Assembly (NCBI RefSeq): GCF_003797185.1
Contig: NZ_RKMH01000010.1
Location: 1-64,000 of the forward strand
Reading direction: 5' to 3'
DNA length: 64,000 bases
DNA from: Gordonia oryzae
GTDB lineage: Bacteria > Actinomycetota > Actinomycetes > Mycobacteriales > Mycobacteriaceae
Positions 20,936 through 30,573 of the stretch are shown here, in pieces; position 1 is the stretch's first letter, and each line of letters opens with the position of its first letter. The position numbers and the translations under genes were made by a program. The notes beneath the pieces are model-generated. The model was not told where the DNA came from. It saw only the letters and a program-made list of their open reading frames with translations, and did not search any database.

Positions 20936-21868
20936 TCGCCCGCCGCCGGGCACCTTGATGAGGCCGCGGGTGAGTGCCACCCCGAACAGGCACAGCACTC
21001 CGCCGACGATGCGCAGTGGTGTCGGGATCTCCGAGAGCAGCAGCCACGATGCGACGATGACCAGGGCCGGAACGACGAGGGTGGTCGCGGCCATCGCGCC
21101 GGCGTCGGTGCGCGAGAGGGCATACGCCCAGGTGGTGAACGCGATCGCGGTGGGTCCGACGCCGAGGAACACCATCGCGGCGAGGTCGGCGGCCGAGGCC
21201 GAGGCGACCTCACCGATCGCGGCGGGCACGAACGGCAGGGTGACCACCAGACCGGCGACCGCGCCCCAGAAGGTCGCGGTCAGGGCGTCGACGGTGGCCA
21301 GCGCCACCTTCTGCAACAGCACGCCGGTGGCGTAGAGGACCGCGGCGAGCAGACCCAGCCCGACGCCGAGCCAGTCGGCGTGCGCTCCCCCGCCGCCGAA
21401 CGTGATGAGTACGACGCCGGCGAAGGCGATGGCGATCCCGACGCTCAACTGGGTGGAGAACCCTTCGCCGAGAAAGAGTCCCGCGAAGACCGCGACGAGG
21501 ATCGGGGCGAAGTTCACCAGCAGCGAGGCGGTCCCGGCGTCGATGTGGCGTTCGGCCCAGTTGAGCACCACGCTGTAGACGCCGAACCAGGCCACCCCGT
21601 AGGCCAGCACGAGTACCAGGGCCCGGCCGCGCGGCGGGCGGAACGCCGAGCGTCGAGCGCCTCGTCGGGTCTTCATGCCGGCGATGGCGACGATCACCGC
21701 GAGGGCGGCCACCGCGACGGCCAACCGCCCGAGCGCGAGCACGCCGGGCGAGAATGCGTGCCCGGCCGAACGGATCGCGATGAACGACAGTGCCCACAGC
21801 GTGACCGTGGTCAGTGCGGCCAGCGCCGGGAGATTCAGGGTGCGCGATCCGAGGGTCATGTGTCTCAT
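20873..21868 (-). CDS. EamA/DMT-family transporter
   Basis: A 331-residue membrane protein with ten predicted spans arranged as two EamA repeats, starting LPALAALTTVTLWALSFIAI and, in the second half, LGVGLGLLAAVLYATGVLLQ. This family exports amino acids, metabolites or drugs by drug/metabolite exchange. The soluble C-terminal tail (about 25 residues, Gly/Arg/Glu-rich) is encoded on the strand opposite the end of the acetyltransferase gene. The start is ATG 21868 or ATG 21859. It is divergent from a LysR regulator across a 75-bp gap, a classic regulator-exporter layout. Confidence 0.87.
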   Translation of the reverse strand: MRHMTLGSRTLNLPALAALTTVTLWALSFIAIRSAGHAFSPGVLALGRLAVAVAALAVIVAIAGMKTRRGARRSAFRPPRGRALVLVLAYGVAWFGVYSVVLNWAERHIDAGTASLLVNFAPILVAVFAGLFLGEGFSTQLSVGIAIAFAGVVLITFGGGGAHADWLGVGLGLLAAVLYATGVLLQKVALATVDALTATFWGAVAGLVVTLPFVPAAIGEVASASAADLAAMVFLGVGPTAIAFTTWAYALSRTDAGAMAATTLVVPALVIVASWLLLSEIPTPLRIVGGVLCLFGVALTRGLIKVPGGGRSVVGGRPIVERELEECEVKP

Positions 21869-21943
21869 CGTCGACCATTGGAGACTTCAGCACAATTTCA
21901 TATTTCTACACACACCCATCAGTGTGACTGTATGTTCTTGAGC

Positions 21944-22897
21944 ATGATCGACCCCCACCGCCTCCGCATCTTCCGCGCCGTGGTCGCCGAGGGGTCGATC
22001 GGCGGCGCCGCGGCGGCGCTCGGTTACACCCCGTCGGCGGTCAGTCAGCACATCGCCGGGCTGCAGCGCGAGACCGGACTCGCGCTGATCGAGCGGGTAG
22101 GGCGGGGAATCGTCCCGACCGATGCCGGCACGACGCTGGCCGCCGAGTCCTCGGTGGTCTTCGACAGCCTCTCGCGCCTCGACGTCCTGGTCGACGATCT
22201 GCGACACGGCAACGCCGGCACCCTGCGCGTCGCCTACTTCGCCTCGGCGGGTGCGGCATGGATGCCGGAGATCATCGCCACCATCGGCCGCGAGTTCCCG
22301 GACACCAGACTCGATCTGCGGCTGATCGAGCTGGCCGATCCCGAGGCGGGCGCACCCGACATCGAGATCTATGTGGAGAGCCCGGAGAGCGCCCTGGGCC
22401 GAGCACCGATCGTCACCCCGGTTGCCGGCTTCGACTCCGTACCGCTGGTGACCGAGGACTATCTGGTGGTCGTCGGTGAAGCCTCGGCGTACGCCGATCG
22501 CGACCAGGTGACCCTGCGCGAACTCGCCGACGACGCCTGGATCGACAACGACGTGGCACGCGGACCGTGTCGTGAGGGCGTGCTGAGAGCTTGTACCGCA
22601 GCAGGTTTCACTCCGAACTTCCGTGTCGAGACGCACGACTACGGCACCGCCATGCGCTTCGTCGCCGCCGGCGTCGGACTGACCGTGGTGCCGGCACTGG
22701 CGGTGATCGACCTTCCGGCGGGCGTGCGCACTGTCACGATCGCCGAACCCACCCCGCGGCGAGCGCTGGCGTTACGCCGCCATCACCGGGCTCGGCAGAA
22801 TCCGGTGGCCCAGCGCGTCATCACCCTGCTCTACGAACAGGTGCACCGCACGCACGGGATGGCGGAGCCATCGTCATTGGCGCCCACCGACGCCTGA
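21944..22897 (+). CDS. LysR-family transcriptional regulator
   Basis: A 317-residue LysR-type regulator. The N-terminal winged helix reads LRIFRAVVAEGSIGGAAAAL, then GYTPSAVSQHIAGLQRETG, and the co-inducer domain starts near residue 95 (GTLRVAYFASAGAAWMPEII). ATG 21944 gives the usual family start (MIDPHRLRIF); an in-frame ATG at 21932 would add four residues. It is divergent from the EamA transporter gene, and the 75-bp gap, AT-rich for this genome, should hold the shared operator. The likely job is ligand-dependent activation of the exporter and self-repression, by analogy with LysE/LysG pairs. Confidence 0.9.
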   Translation: MIDPHRLRIFRAVVAEGSIGGAAAALGYTPSAVSQHIAGLQRETGLALIERVGRGIVPTDAGTTLAAESSVVFDSLSRLDVLVDDLRHGNAGTLRVAYFASAGAAWMPEIIATIGREFPDTRLDLRLIELADPEAGAPDIEIYVESPESALGRAPIVTPVAGFDSVPLVTEDYLVVVGEASAYADRDQVTLRELADDAWIDNDVARGPCREGVLRACTAAGFTPNFRVETHDYGTAMRFVAAGVGLTVVPALAVIDLPAGVRTVTIAEPTPRRALALRRHHRARQNPVAQRVITLLYEQVHRTHGMAEPSSLAPTDA

Positions 22898-22910
22898 CAA
22901 GCCGCGAAAA

Positions 22911-23933
22911 TTATTCGGCAACAGTCAGTTTGCGCAACCGCGGCGCGAGATCCTTCTCGAAGTTCGCCAGGAACCGCCGCTGATCGTGACCGGGCGCGTG
23001 GAACACCAGGTGGTTGAGGCCGGCGTCGGTGTAGAACGCGACCTTCTCGACGGCCTCATCGGGGTCGGAGGCGACGATCCAGCGCTTGGCGACCTGCTCG
23101 ATCGGCAGTTCGTCGGCCAACCGCTCCATCTCCGTCGACGAGTTGACGCTGTGCTTCTGTTCGGCGGTCAGCGACAGTGGGGCCCAGAATCGGCAGTTCT
23201 CCAGCGCCAGTTGCGGATCGGGATCGTAGGAGATCTTGATCTCGATCATCCGGTCGATCGTGGTGAAGTCGCGCTCGGCCTTCTCCGCACCCTCCTTGAC
23301 CGCCGGGATCAGCTTCTCGGTGTAGAGTTCGGCACCCTTGCCCGACGTGCAGATGAACCCGTCGCCTGCCCGTCCTGCGTACCGCGCGACGACCGGCCCG
23401 CCGGCCGCCACATACACCGGAATCGGTTGTTCGGGAACGTCATACATGTAGGCGCCCTGGGTGTGGTAGTAGTCGCCGTCGAAGTCGACCTGGTCACCGG
23501 ACCAGAGTTGGCGCATCAGCGCGATGGCCTCGCGCAGTCGCGCGAAGCGTTCTTTGAACTCCGGCCACTCCCCCTGGAAACCGGTCGCGTACTCGTTGAG
23601 CGCCTCACCGGTGCCCACACCGAGCATGATGCGCCCCGGGTACATACAGCCCATCGAGGCGAAGGCCTGGGCGATGACCGACGGGTTATAGCGGAACGTC
23701 GGCGTCATCACCGAGGTACCGATCTGCACCCGCTTGGTGCGTTCGCCGACCGCGGCCATCCACGCCAGCGAGAACGGCGCATGCCCACCGTTGTGGCGCC
23801 ACGGCTGGAAGTGGTCGCTCACCGCGACCGAGTCCATCCCGTGCTCCTCGGCGGCAACCGCGATCTCCACCAGCTCTCGGGGATCGAACTGCTCCGCCGA
23901 CGCCTTCAGTCCGAGCTTGAGTTCCTGTGCCAT
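22911..23933 (-). CDS. fgd: F420-dependent glucose-6-phosphate dehydrogenase
   Basis: A 340-residue luciferase-like TIM-barrel enzyme that oxidises glucose 6-phosphate and reduces coenzyme F420. Characteristic stretches are [89 protein letters not shown] and [20 protein letters not shown]. Similarity to M. tuberculosis Fgd1 runs end to end, including the C-terminal [16 protein letters not shown]. The host must therefore make F420. It is the last gene of the Rv0407-Rv0417-like block; the siderophore locus begins divergently 212 bp away. Confidence 0.96.
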   Translation of the reverse strand: MAQELKLGLKASAEQFDPRELVEIAVAAEEHGMDSVAVSDHFQPWRHNGGHAPFSLAWMAAVGERTKRVQIGTSVMTPTFRYNPSVIAQAFASMGCMYPGRIMLGVGTGEALNEYATGFQGEWPEFKERFARLREAIALMRQLWSGDQVDFDGDYYHTQGAYMYDVPEQPIPVYVAAGGPVVARYAGRAGDGFICTSGKGAELYTEKLIPAVKEGAEKAERDFTTIDRMIEIKISYDPDPQLALENCRFWAPLSLTAEQKHSVNSSTEMERLADELPIEQVAKRWIVASDPDEAVEKVAFYTDAGLNHLVFHAPGHDQRRFLANFEKDLAPRLRKLTVAE

Positions 23934-24070
23934 GCCTCCACCTCACTGCCGGCCACATCGGCGGCCACGAACCGAACGAACACTCAGTGTTCCAACCTAC
24001 TCATGGAATCGATCGTCTGTCAGTGCAGCCTCCGCCACCGGCGGACAGGGACCACCGGCGGCGGAGGGAC

Positions 24071-24089
24071 TTAGGTAAGGCTTCATATA
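24071..24089 (+). promoter_or_regulatory. IdeR/DtxR-like iron box upstream of the importer operon
   Basis: TTAGGTAAGGCTTCATATA against the consensus TTAGGTTAGGCTAACCTAA matches 11 of 12 positions in the left half and about 12 of 19 overall. It lies about 57 bp before the first permease start. Iron-bound IdeR should repress the locus here. The right half is poor. Confidence 0.6.
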
Positions 24090-24145
24090 GACTCGCTGCG
24101 GATCCGGCGAAAGCGGCACCGAGTGCACCGGGAGAGGTGGTGACG

Positions 24146-25198
24146 ATGACGGCAACGGCGGCAGTACCCCCGTCGACACCCCCATCGACGACGACCGCAA
24201 CCCGGCGCCGTGTGCTCACCGTGTCGGTCGCGGTCGTCCTGATGCTGGTGGGCGCGGTGCTGTCGATGTGGATCGGCACCCGCTGGACCGAACCGGCCCA
24301 GGTGATCGACGCCCTGACCGCGGGGCGGGGCCATGGCGGCGACATCGGGATCATCGTGTGGGATCAGCGAATTCCCCGCACACTGATGGCCCTCGCGGTC
24401 GGTGCGGCGATCGCCCTGTCCGGTGCGCTCGTGCAGGGCCTGACCGGCAACCCGCTCGGCGATCCGGGAGTCCTCGGCATCTCCGGCGGCGCCGCATTCT
24501 TCTCCGTGCTCGCGGTCTTCCTCTTCGGCCTGCAGAGCGTGTCGGCCTACGTGTGGTTCGCCGTCGCCGGCGCGATCATCGCGGCCGCCCTGGTCTTCGG
24601 GGTGGCTTCCCTCGGCGGCGGAGGCGCCAACCCGCTGTCACTGATCCTCGCCGGTGCGGCGTGCTCGGCATTCTTCATCGCCGGGACGACGGCGGTGATC
24701 CTGAACGATCAGGCCAGCCTCAACCAGTACCGCTTCTGGAGTGCCGGCTCGCTGGTGGAACGCGACCTCGGCATCCTCGCCGGTGTCGCGCCGCTGATGA
24801 TCGTCGGCGTGGTCGTGGCCCTGGCATGCGGCCCGTCGCTCAACGTGCTCGCCGCAGGTCCGGAACTGGCCACCGCCCTCGGCGTCCGGGTCGGAATGAT
24901 CCGCGGCGCATGCTTTCTCGCCCTGACCCTGCTGGCCGCCGCGGGCACCGCGGCAGCCGGACCGATCGCCTTCCTCGGGCTGGTGGTGCCGCATATCGTG
25001 CGGCATTTCACCGGACCCGACCATCGCTGGCTACTCGTGGCGTGTATGCCCGCCGGTGCCGCGCTGATGCTCGTCGCCGACGTCATCGGCCGGGTGGTCA
25101 TGCGTCCCGCCGAGGTCCAGGTCGGGGTGATCCTCGCGTTCATCGGCGTGCCGGTCTACATCTATCTGGTCCGTCGCCGCCGGATGGTGCAGACATGA
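24146..25198 (+). CDS. Ferric-siderophore ABC permease (FecCD family), subunit 1
   Basis: A 350-residue FecCD-type permease with nine to ten membrane spans. Family motifs are RIPRTLMALAVGAAIALSGA then LVQGLTGNPLGDPGVLGIS, and near the end GPIAFLGLVVPHIVRHFTGP, the coupling region that contacts the ATPase. It corresponds to CchC/CchD of the coelichelin locus. The start ATG 24146 has GGAGAGG eight bases upstream. First gene of a long operon, it overlaps the next gene by ATGA. Expected role: half of the membrane channel importing the ferric siderophore delivered by the lipoprotein at 45855. Confidence 0.93.
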   Translation: MTATAAVPPSTPPSTTTATRRRVLTVSVAVVLMLVGAVLSMWIGTRWTEPAQVIDALTAGRGHGGDIGIIVWDQRIPRTLMALAVGAAIALSGALVQGLTGNPLGDPGVLGISGGAAFFSVLAVFLFGLQSVSAYVWFAVAGAIIAAALVFGVASLGGGGANPLSLILAGAACSAFFIAGTTAVILNDQASLNQYRFWSAGSLVERDLGILAGVAPLMIVGVVVALACGPSLNVLAAGPELATALGVRVGMIRGACFLALTLLAAAGTAAAGPIAFLGLVVPHIVRHFTGPDHRWLLVACMPAGAALMLVADVIGRVVMRPAEVQVGVILAFIGVPVYIYLVRRRRMVQT

Positions 25199-26253
25199 CG
25201 GCCACTCTTCCCCGCCCCGACGAACTCGTCTGGCCGCTACCGCGCATGCGTATCAAGCGCCGAGGGGTGCTGCTGACGCTGCTGCTGGCGGCGATCGTGG
25301 TCATCGCCGCCCTCGTCGAATTGGCGTCGGGACCCTATTTCATCCCGCTGGCCGACGTGGCGCAGGTCGTGGTCGGCGGCGGCGATCGCATCGACCGGGT
25401 GACGGTGCTCGACTGGCGGATGCCGCGGGTGCTGGTCGGTCTCGGCGTGGGTGTGGCGCTAGGTGCGGCCGGTGCGATCACGCAGTCACTGGCCCGGAAT
25501 CCGTTGGCCAGCCCCGATTTGCTGGGCGTCTCGATGGGCGCCTCGGCGGCCGCCGTCACCATGCTCGTGCTACTGCCCGCGGGCCTGCTGATCGGCGGGG
25601 TCACCATCGGAACACTCGGGGCCGCGTTCCTCGGCGGCATCCTGGTGTCCGTCGTCATCACCGCGCTGGCCTACCGGGGCGGGCTGGAATCGATGCGGTT
25701 GGTGCTCATCGGGGTGGGGGTCAATGCCCTGGCCACCGCCGTCATCTCGCTGATGCTGGTGCAGTCGCGTCTGGCCCAGGCCGCCGACGTCGTGTCGTGG
25801 CTGACCGGCTCGCTGGAGGCCCGCACCTGGGGACAGGTCGTCCCGCTGTGGATCACCATCGGCGTCGGGATGTCGTTGATCGCATTGGCGGCGTTCGACT
25901 TTCGGGTCACCCATCTCGGCGACGCCGTCTCCCGCGCGCTCGGTGTACCGATCCGCACCACCCTGTTGTTGCTGTGGATCCCGGCTGTGGTGATGACCGC
26001 GGCGACGGTCGCCGCAGCCGGCCCCATCACCTTCGTCGCGCTGGCCGCACCGCAATTGGCCCGGCTCCTCTATCGCAGCCCCACCCCGCCGGTGATCGGC
26101 AGTGCACTGGTCGCGGCGGCGCTCGTTCTCTACGCCGATCTCCTCGCGCGTTACGCCCTGGGATCGGCTCCGGTCGGCATCGTGACCTCCGCCCTCGGTG
26201 CGCCGTTCCTGCTCATCCTGCTCATCCGCGTGAATCGAAAGGTGACCGTATGA
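25195..26253 (+). CDS. Ferric-siderophore ABC permease (FecCD family), subunit 2
   Basis: A 352-residue FecCD-type permease that should pair with the preceding one. It contains MPRVLVGLGVGVALGAAGAI then QSLARNPLASPDLLGVSMGA, and the C-terminal coupling motif AGPITFVALAAPQLARLLYR. About nine or ten spans are visible. The start overlaps the previous stop (ATGA) and its own stop overlaps the ATPase start, so the importer genes are translated as a block. Two different FecCD subunits plus one ATPase is the usual hydroxamate and catecholate importer layout. Confidence 0.93.
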   Translation: MTATLPRPDELVWPLPRMRIKRRGVLLTLLLAAIVVIAALVELASGPYFIPLADVAQVVVGGGDRIDRVTVLDWRMPRVLVGLGVGVALGAAGAITQSLARNPLASPDLLGVSMGASAAAVTMLVLLPAGLLIGGVTIGTLGAAFLGGILVSVVITALAYRGGLESMRLVLIGVGVNALATAVISLMLVQSRLAQAADVVSWLTGSLEARTWGQVVPLWITIGVGMSLIALAAFDFRVTHLGDAVSRALGVPIRTTLLLLWIPAVVMTAATVAAAGPITFVALAAPQLARLLYRSPTPPVIGSALVAAALVLYADLLARYALGSAPVGIVTSALGAPFLLILLIRVNRKVTV

Positions 26254-27098
26254 GTGCGCCCCCCACCGAGGCCCTGGCCGCCCGCGGCATCAGCGTCGGC
26301 TACCGCGGCACGCCGGTGATCACCGACCTGGACCTGACCATCCCCCGTGGCCGGCTGACCTGCATCATCGGCCCCAACGGCTGCGGCAAATCGACACTAC
26401 TCAAAGCACTGTCGAGGCTGATCCCCATCTCGTCGGGACGGGTGGAGATCGACGGGCGGGCGCTCGGCGATCTGTCCACGCGGGAACTCGCCACCGCGAT
26501 GGCGGTACTGCCGCAGAGTCCGATCGCGCCGGAGGGCATCCTGGTGGCCGACCTCGTCGCCCTCGGCCGCCATCCCCACCAGAGCTGGTTGCGCCAGTGG
26601 TCGGCGGGCGACGGCGATGTGGTGCACGCGGCTCTCGCCCAGACCGGGGTGGCCGACCTCGCCGACCGCACCGTCGATTCGCTCTCCGGCGGCCAGCGGC
26701 AGCGGGTCTGGATCGCAATGGTGCTCGCACAACAGACCGACACCCTGCTGCTCGACGAGCCGACCACGTTCCTGGACCTGTCCCGCAGCCTCGAGGTCCT
26801 CGACCTCATCGACGTCCTGCACACCGAACAGCGGCGGACGGTGGTGATGGTGCTGCACGATCTGGCGCTGGCCTGCCGCTACAGCGACGAGTTGGTCGTG
26901 ATGCGCGACGGCGCGGTGATCACCCAGGGAGCACCGCAGGAGGTGATCACCGAAGAGATGCTGTGGGAGGTGTTCGGTCTGCGTAGCCGCGTCATCGCCG
27001 ATCCGGTGTCGTCGCGGCCGCTGGTGGTACCCGTCGGCGAACGGTGTACCGACATCGTGCCGGGTGGCCGCTCGAAATCACGGGGCCGCACCGTATGA
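26250..27098 (+). CDS. Ferric-siderophore ABC ATPase (FecE family)
   Basis: A 282-residue ATPase powering the importer. Walker A is GPNGCGKSTLLKALSRL (about residues 40-56), the signature LSGGQRQRVWIAM, Walker B TLLLDEPTTFLDLS and the switch His is in MVLHDLALACRYSD. It fits the FepC/FecE/CchE family in length and motifs. ATGA overlaps join it to the second permease and to the first exporter half downstream. The C-terminal 40 residues extend past the usual ATPase core and are basic. Confidence 0.95.
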   Translation: MSAPPTEALAARGISVGYRGTPVITDLDLTIPRGRLTCIIGPNGCGKSTLLKALSRLIPISSGRVEIDGRALGDLSTRELATAMAVLPQSPIAPEGILVADLVALGRHPHQSWLRQWSAGDGDVVHAALAQTGVADLADRTVDSLSGGQRQRVWIAMVLAQQTDTLLLDEPTTFLDLSRSLEVLDLIDVLHTEQRRTVVMVLHDLALACRYSDELVVMRDGAVITQGAPQEVITEEMLWEVFGLRSRVIADPVSSRPLVVPVGERCTDIVPGGRSKSRGRTV

Positions 27099-28927
27099 CG
27101 CAGGCGAAGCCGGAGCACCACGAGTCCGACGCATCCACCCTGCTGCCGATCGCGACGCCGCGTGAGGTGCTCACCTACCTCGGCGCCGAGCTGCGTCGGC
27201 ATCTGCCGCTGAGCATCGGGGTGGTGCTCACCTCGGTCATCGGCGCAGGTGCCTCGCTGGTCGCGGTGCTCGCGCTCGGCTCGATCGTCGACGCGGTCCG
27301 GGCGGGCAACGACCGCGGAATCCTCATCGGCATCGCGATCGCGGTGGTGATCGCCGCGGTGGTGACCGCCGTGTTCACCGCGCTGTCGGAAACGTTGCTC
27401 GCCACCCTGATCGCGCGCCTGCTGGCCACCATGCGCGAACGGGTGGTGGCCGCGGTGCTGTGCCTGCCGGTCACCCGGATCGAACGGGCCGGCCACGGGG
27501 ATGCGCTGTCGCGGGTCGGCGCCGACATCGCGGTTCTCGTCGCGGGCTCGCGCACCGCGATCCCCGCGATCTTGCGCTCGTCGGTGCTCATCGTCGTCTC
27601 GGTGGCGGGCTTGTTCTCCCTCGACTGGCGGTTGGCGCTGGCCGGCCTCGGCGCCGCACCGGCCTATGTCGCGGCCATGCGCTGGTATCTGCCCCGGTCC
27701 TCGCCGAAGTATCGTGAGCTCCGCACCGCCGAGGCCGATCACATCGACCGCCTCGTCGGAGGTATCGACGGGCTGACAACGGTACGTGCCTACGGTCTCG
27801 AGGCCGTCACCCGCGACCGGATCGACTCCTCGGCCCGCTCGGTACGCGACATCTCCGTCTCGGTGTTCGGGGTACTCGAACGGTTCGTCTCGCGCGAGAA
27901 TCGTGCCGAATTCGTCGGCCTCTCACTGATCATCGTCGTCGGATGGCTGCTGCTGCGCGCAGGTGACGTCAGCCTCGGCCAGGTGGCCGCGGCCACCCTG
28001 CTCTTTCATCGGCTCTTCAATCCGATCGGCGCCATCCTGACCTTCTTCGACGAGGCACAGCGGTCGGGGGCGGCGATGACCCGGGTCGTCGGGGTGATCG
28101 ACACCCTCGCTCCGGAAACCCGGCCGCATCTGCCACCCGCCGAGCCGGGGCCGGTGGAGATCGTGGTCCGCGGGCTGCGACACCACTATCACGCGAACGG
28201 CGCCCCGGCCGTCGACGACGTCGATCTGACGATCCCGGCAGGCACGAGTCTCGCGCTGGTCGGCGCCTCCGGTGCCGGCAAGACGACCATCGCCTCGCTG
28301 ACCGCCGGGGTGCTCACCCCGATCGGCGCGCCACCGGACGCGATCCGCTACAACGATGTACCGATCTCTGGTCTCGGCGAGGACCGGATCCGTGCGTTCG
28401 CAAGCGTGGCAACGCAGGAGACCCATGTGTTCGCCGGAACCCTCGCCGACGATCTGCGTCTGGCCCGACCGGACGCCAACGACGCACAGCTGTGGTCGGC
28501 GCTGGCCGAGGTGGGTGCCGATCACTGGGTCCGCGAACTCGACGAGGCCCTCGATACCCGTATCGGCTCCGGCGGCCTCACGCTCGACCCGATGCGCGCC
28601 CAGCAGATCGCGCTGGCACGGCTGTTGTTGCGGGACACCCCGGTGGTCGTTCTCGACGAGTCGACCGCGGAGGCCGGCTCTCGCAGCGCGGCGCGTCTCG
28701 AGGCCGCGGCGGCGGCCGTCACCCGCGGGCGCACCGCGTTGATCGTGGCCCACCGCCTCAGCCAGTCGGCGGCGGCCGATGCCGTCGCAGTCATCGACGG
28801 CGGCCGGGTGGTGGAATACGGCACCCACCGAGAACTCCTCGACGCCGACGGGCGGTACGCCGCGCTGTGGCGCGTGTGGTCGAGCGCGACCGAGCACGAC
28901 GGGATTCGAGAGGACGGCGCCCGATGA
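27095..28927 (+). CDS. Heterodimeric ABC exporter, half with intact Walker A but degenerate signature
   Basis: A 610-residue exporter half: six membrane spans (about residues 35-320), then a nucleotide-binding domain. Walker A is intact (GASGAGKTT), as are the Q-loop (ATQETHVFAGT), Walker B with catalytic Glu (VVVLDEST) and the H-loop (AHRLS). The ABC signature is not: LTLDPMRAQQ stands where LSGGQRQR is expected. The partner encoded next has the opposite defects, so a single canonical ATP site should form between this Walker A/B and the partner's signature. The position inside the siderophore operon suggests export of the iron-free siderophore, comparable to CchG/CchI. Overlaps both neighbours by ATGA. 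Confidence 0.88.
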   Translation: MTQAKPEHHESDASTLLPIATPREVLTYLGAELRRHLPLSIGVVLTSVIGAGASLVAVLALGSIVDAVRAGNDRGILIGIAIAVVIAAVVTAVFTALSETLLATLIARLLATMRERVVAAVLCLPVTRIERAGHGDALSRVGADIAVLVAGSRTAIPAILRSSVLIVVSVAGLFSLDWRLALAGLGAAPAYVAAMRWYLPRSSPKYRELRTAEADHIDRLVGGIDGLTTVRAYGLEAVTRDRIDSSARSVRDISVSVFGVLERFVSRENRAEFVGLSLIIVVGWLLLRAGDVSLGQVAAATLLFHRLFNPIGAILTFFDEAQRSGAAMTRVVGVIDTLAPETRPHLPPAEPGPVEIVVRGLRHHYHANGAPAVDDVDLTIPAGTSLALVGASGAGKTTIASLTAGVLTPIGAPPDAIRYNDVPISGLGEDRIRAFASVATQETHVFAGTLADDLRLARPDANDAQLWSALAEVGADHWVRELDEALDTRIGSGGLTLDPMRAQQIALARLLLRDTPVVVLDESTAEAGSRSAARLEAAAAAVTRGRTALIVAHRLSQSAAADAVAVIDGGRVVEYGTHRELLDADGRYAALWRVWSSATEHDGIREDGAR

Positions 28928-30573
28928 GCCGGACACCCGACCATGCCGCGGTGGCCCTGCTGCGCGACGCTGTCCGACGCAATCGCGGCGCGGTGGCGGT
29001 GGGCTCGGTACTGCTGTGCGTGTACCAGGCAGCCGAGGCGGCGGTGCCGGTGCTCCTCGGTGTCATCATCGATCGAGCGATGACCTCGGACAGCTGGTGG
29101 GCACCGGTGATCTCGATCGCGGCCCTCGGTGCGGTCATCGCATGCGTGTCGGTGTCGTGGCGCACCGCCTACCGTGGGCTGCAGCGCGCCAATGCCGGAC
29201 ACGTGCGTCACCTGCGGGCGATGTTGTCCGCCAAGGTGATCACCGCGCGGGACAACGATTCACCACTGTCGCGCGACGAGTACGTCACGGTGATCGCCGA
29301 GGACACCGCACAGGCCTCCGACATCACCGAGGTGATCCCGGTGACCATCTCCTCGGCGGTCGGTGTGCTGGCCGGTGCCGTGGTGCTGACGGTGATCGAT
29401 CCCCTGCTGGGCAGCGTCGCCCTGATCAGTACGGTGCTCCTGCTGGCCATACTGAACCTGTTGTCGCGCAGGGTCACCCACCGAACCGAGGAGCAACAGG
29501 AGTTCATCGCCCGGGCCACCGGAGCGGTCGTGGATCTGTTGCGCGGACTACGGCCGCTGAGCGGCTTCGCCGGGCGCGGCCCGGCATACGACCGCTACCG
29601 CACACTGTCGGCCACCACGCGCGGCCACGCCGAACGCCTGGCCCGAATCTCCGGCGTGTACGAGGGCATCTCCGCCGGTGCCGCAGCCCTTCTCGTCGGC
29701 GTGGTCGGCACGCTGGCCGGCGTCCGCGCATTCTCCGGAGACATCTCCATCGGCGATCTGGTCGCGGTGGCCGGACTCAGCCAATTCATCGCCGAACCCC
29801 TCGGTCAGCTCAGCCGGATGCCTCGATTCGCTGCGCTGGCACGGGGTTCGGCCCGCCGGGTGGTGCTGCTGGGATCCGGGCGCACCGGCGAGGGGGGCGA
29901 GTCGGTGACCACCCCGGCGCCGTCGGACACGGTCCACCGCAGTACGCATCCCGACCTCCTCGTGCGGGTGGACACCACCGAGATCGCCGTGACCGCAGGC
30001 GCCCTGGTGGCGGTCGACTGCACCAGCGACCAAGCAGCACGGGTGGCCACCGCTCTCGCGGCGGGGCCCGATGCGCCCCCCGAGGCACCATCGATCTCGG
30101 TGCGCGGCACCGAGATCGGTGATCTCGACGCGGCCGGTCTCCGGCGGGTGGTGCTCGCCGATGCGCGGCACCCGGCGATCTTCGGCGGCCGCCTGGGCGC
30201 GGTCGTCCACCCCGACGGGACGCACTACGAGCCCGGTTCGGAGCCGGCGGACATCCTCACCGAGTTGGGTCTCGACGAGTTGGTCGACGACACCGCCGCG
30301 CTCCTGGATCATCCGGTCGCCGACCGCGGGAGCAACCTCTCCGGCGGACAACGCCAGCGGGTGGCACTGGCCCGCGCGCTCCATGCGAATCCGGACATCC
30401 TTGTGCTGGTGGATCCGACCTCCGCGGTAGACGCGGTGACCTCGGCAATCACCGCCGACACGGTCCGCCGACGCCGGCAGGGAAAGACCACTCTCGTCCT
30501 CGCCGCGAGTCCCGCGTTTCTCCGGTTGGCCGACAATGTCGTATATTTGGAGGACAAACAAAGGCTAGGCTAA
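28924..30573 (+). CDS. Heterodimeric ABC exporter, half with degenerate Walker A
   Basis: A 549-residue exporter half with six spans and a nucleotide-binding domain that cannot hydrolyse ATP by itself. Where Walker A should be it reads VAVDCTSDQAARVATAL with no GxxGxGK. Walker B ends LVLVDPTS, so the catalytic Glu is Pro, and the H-loop His is Ser (LAASPAF). The signature NLSGGQRQRVALARAL is perfect. This complements the preceding subunit exactly. The stop codon lies inside an IdeR-like box that precedes the monooxygenase gene. Substrate is inferred from location only. Confidence 0.87.
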   Translation: MSRTPDHAAVALLRDAVRRNRGAVAVGSVLLCVYQAAEAAVPVLLGVIIDRAMTSDSWWAPVISIAALGAVIACVSVSWRTAYRGLQRANAGHVRHLRAMLSAKVITARDNDSPLSRDEYVTVIAEDTAQASDITEVIPVTISSAVGVLAGAVVLTVIDPLLGSVALISTVLLLAILNLLSRRVTHRTEEQQEFIARATGAVVDLLRGLRPLSGFAGRGPAYDRYRTLSATTRGHAERLARISGVYEGISAGAAALLVGVVGTLAGVRAFSGDISIGDLVAVAGLSQFIAEPLGQLSRMPRFAALARGSARRVVLLGSGRTGEGGESVTTPAPSDTVHRSTHPDLLVRVDTTEIAVTAGALVAVDCTSDQAARVATALAAGPDAPPEAPSISVRGTEIGDLDAAGLRRVVLADARHPAIFGGRLGAVVHPDGTHYEPGSEPADILTELGLDELVDDTAALLDHPVADRGSNLSGGQRQRVALARALHANPDILVLVDPTSAVDAVTSAITADTVRRRRQGKTTLVLAASPAFLRLADNVVYLEDKQRLG

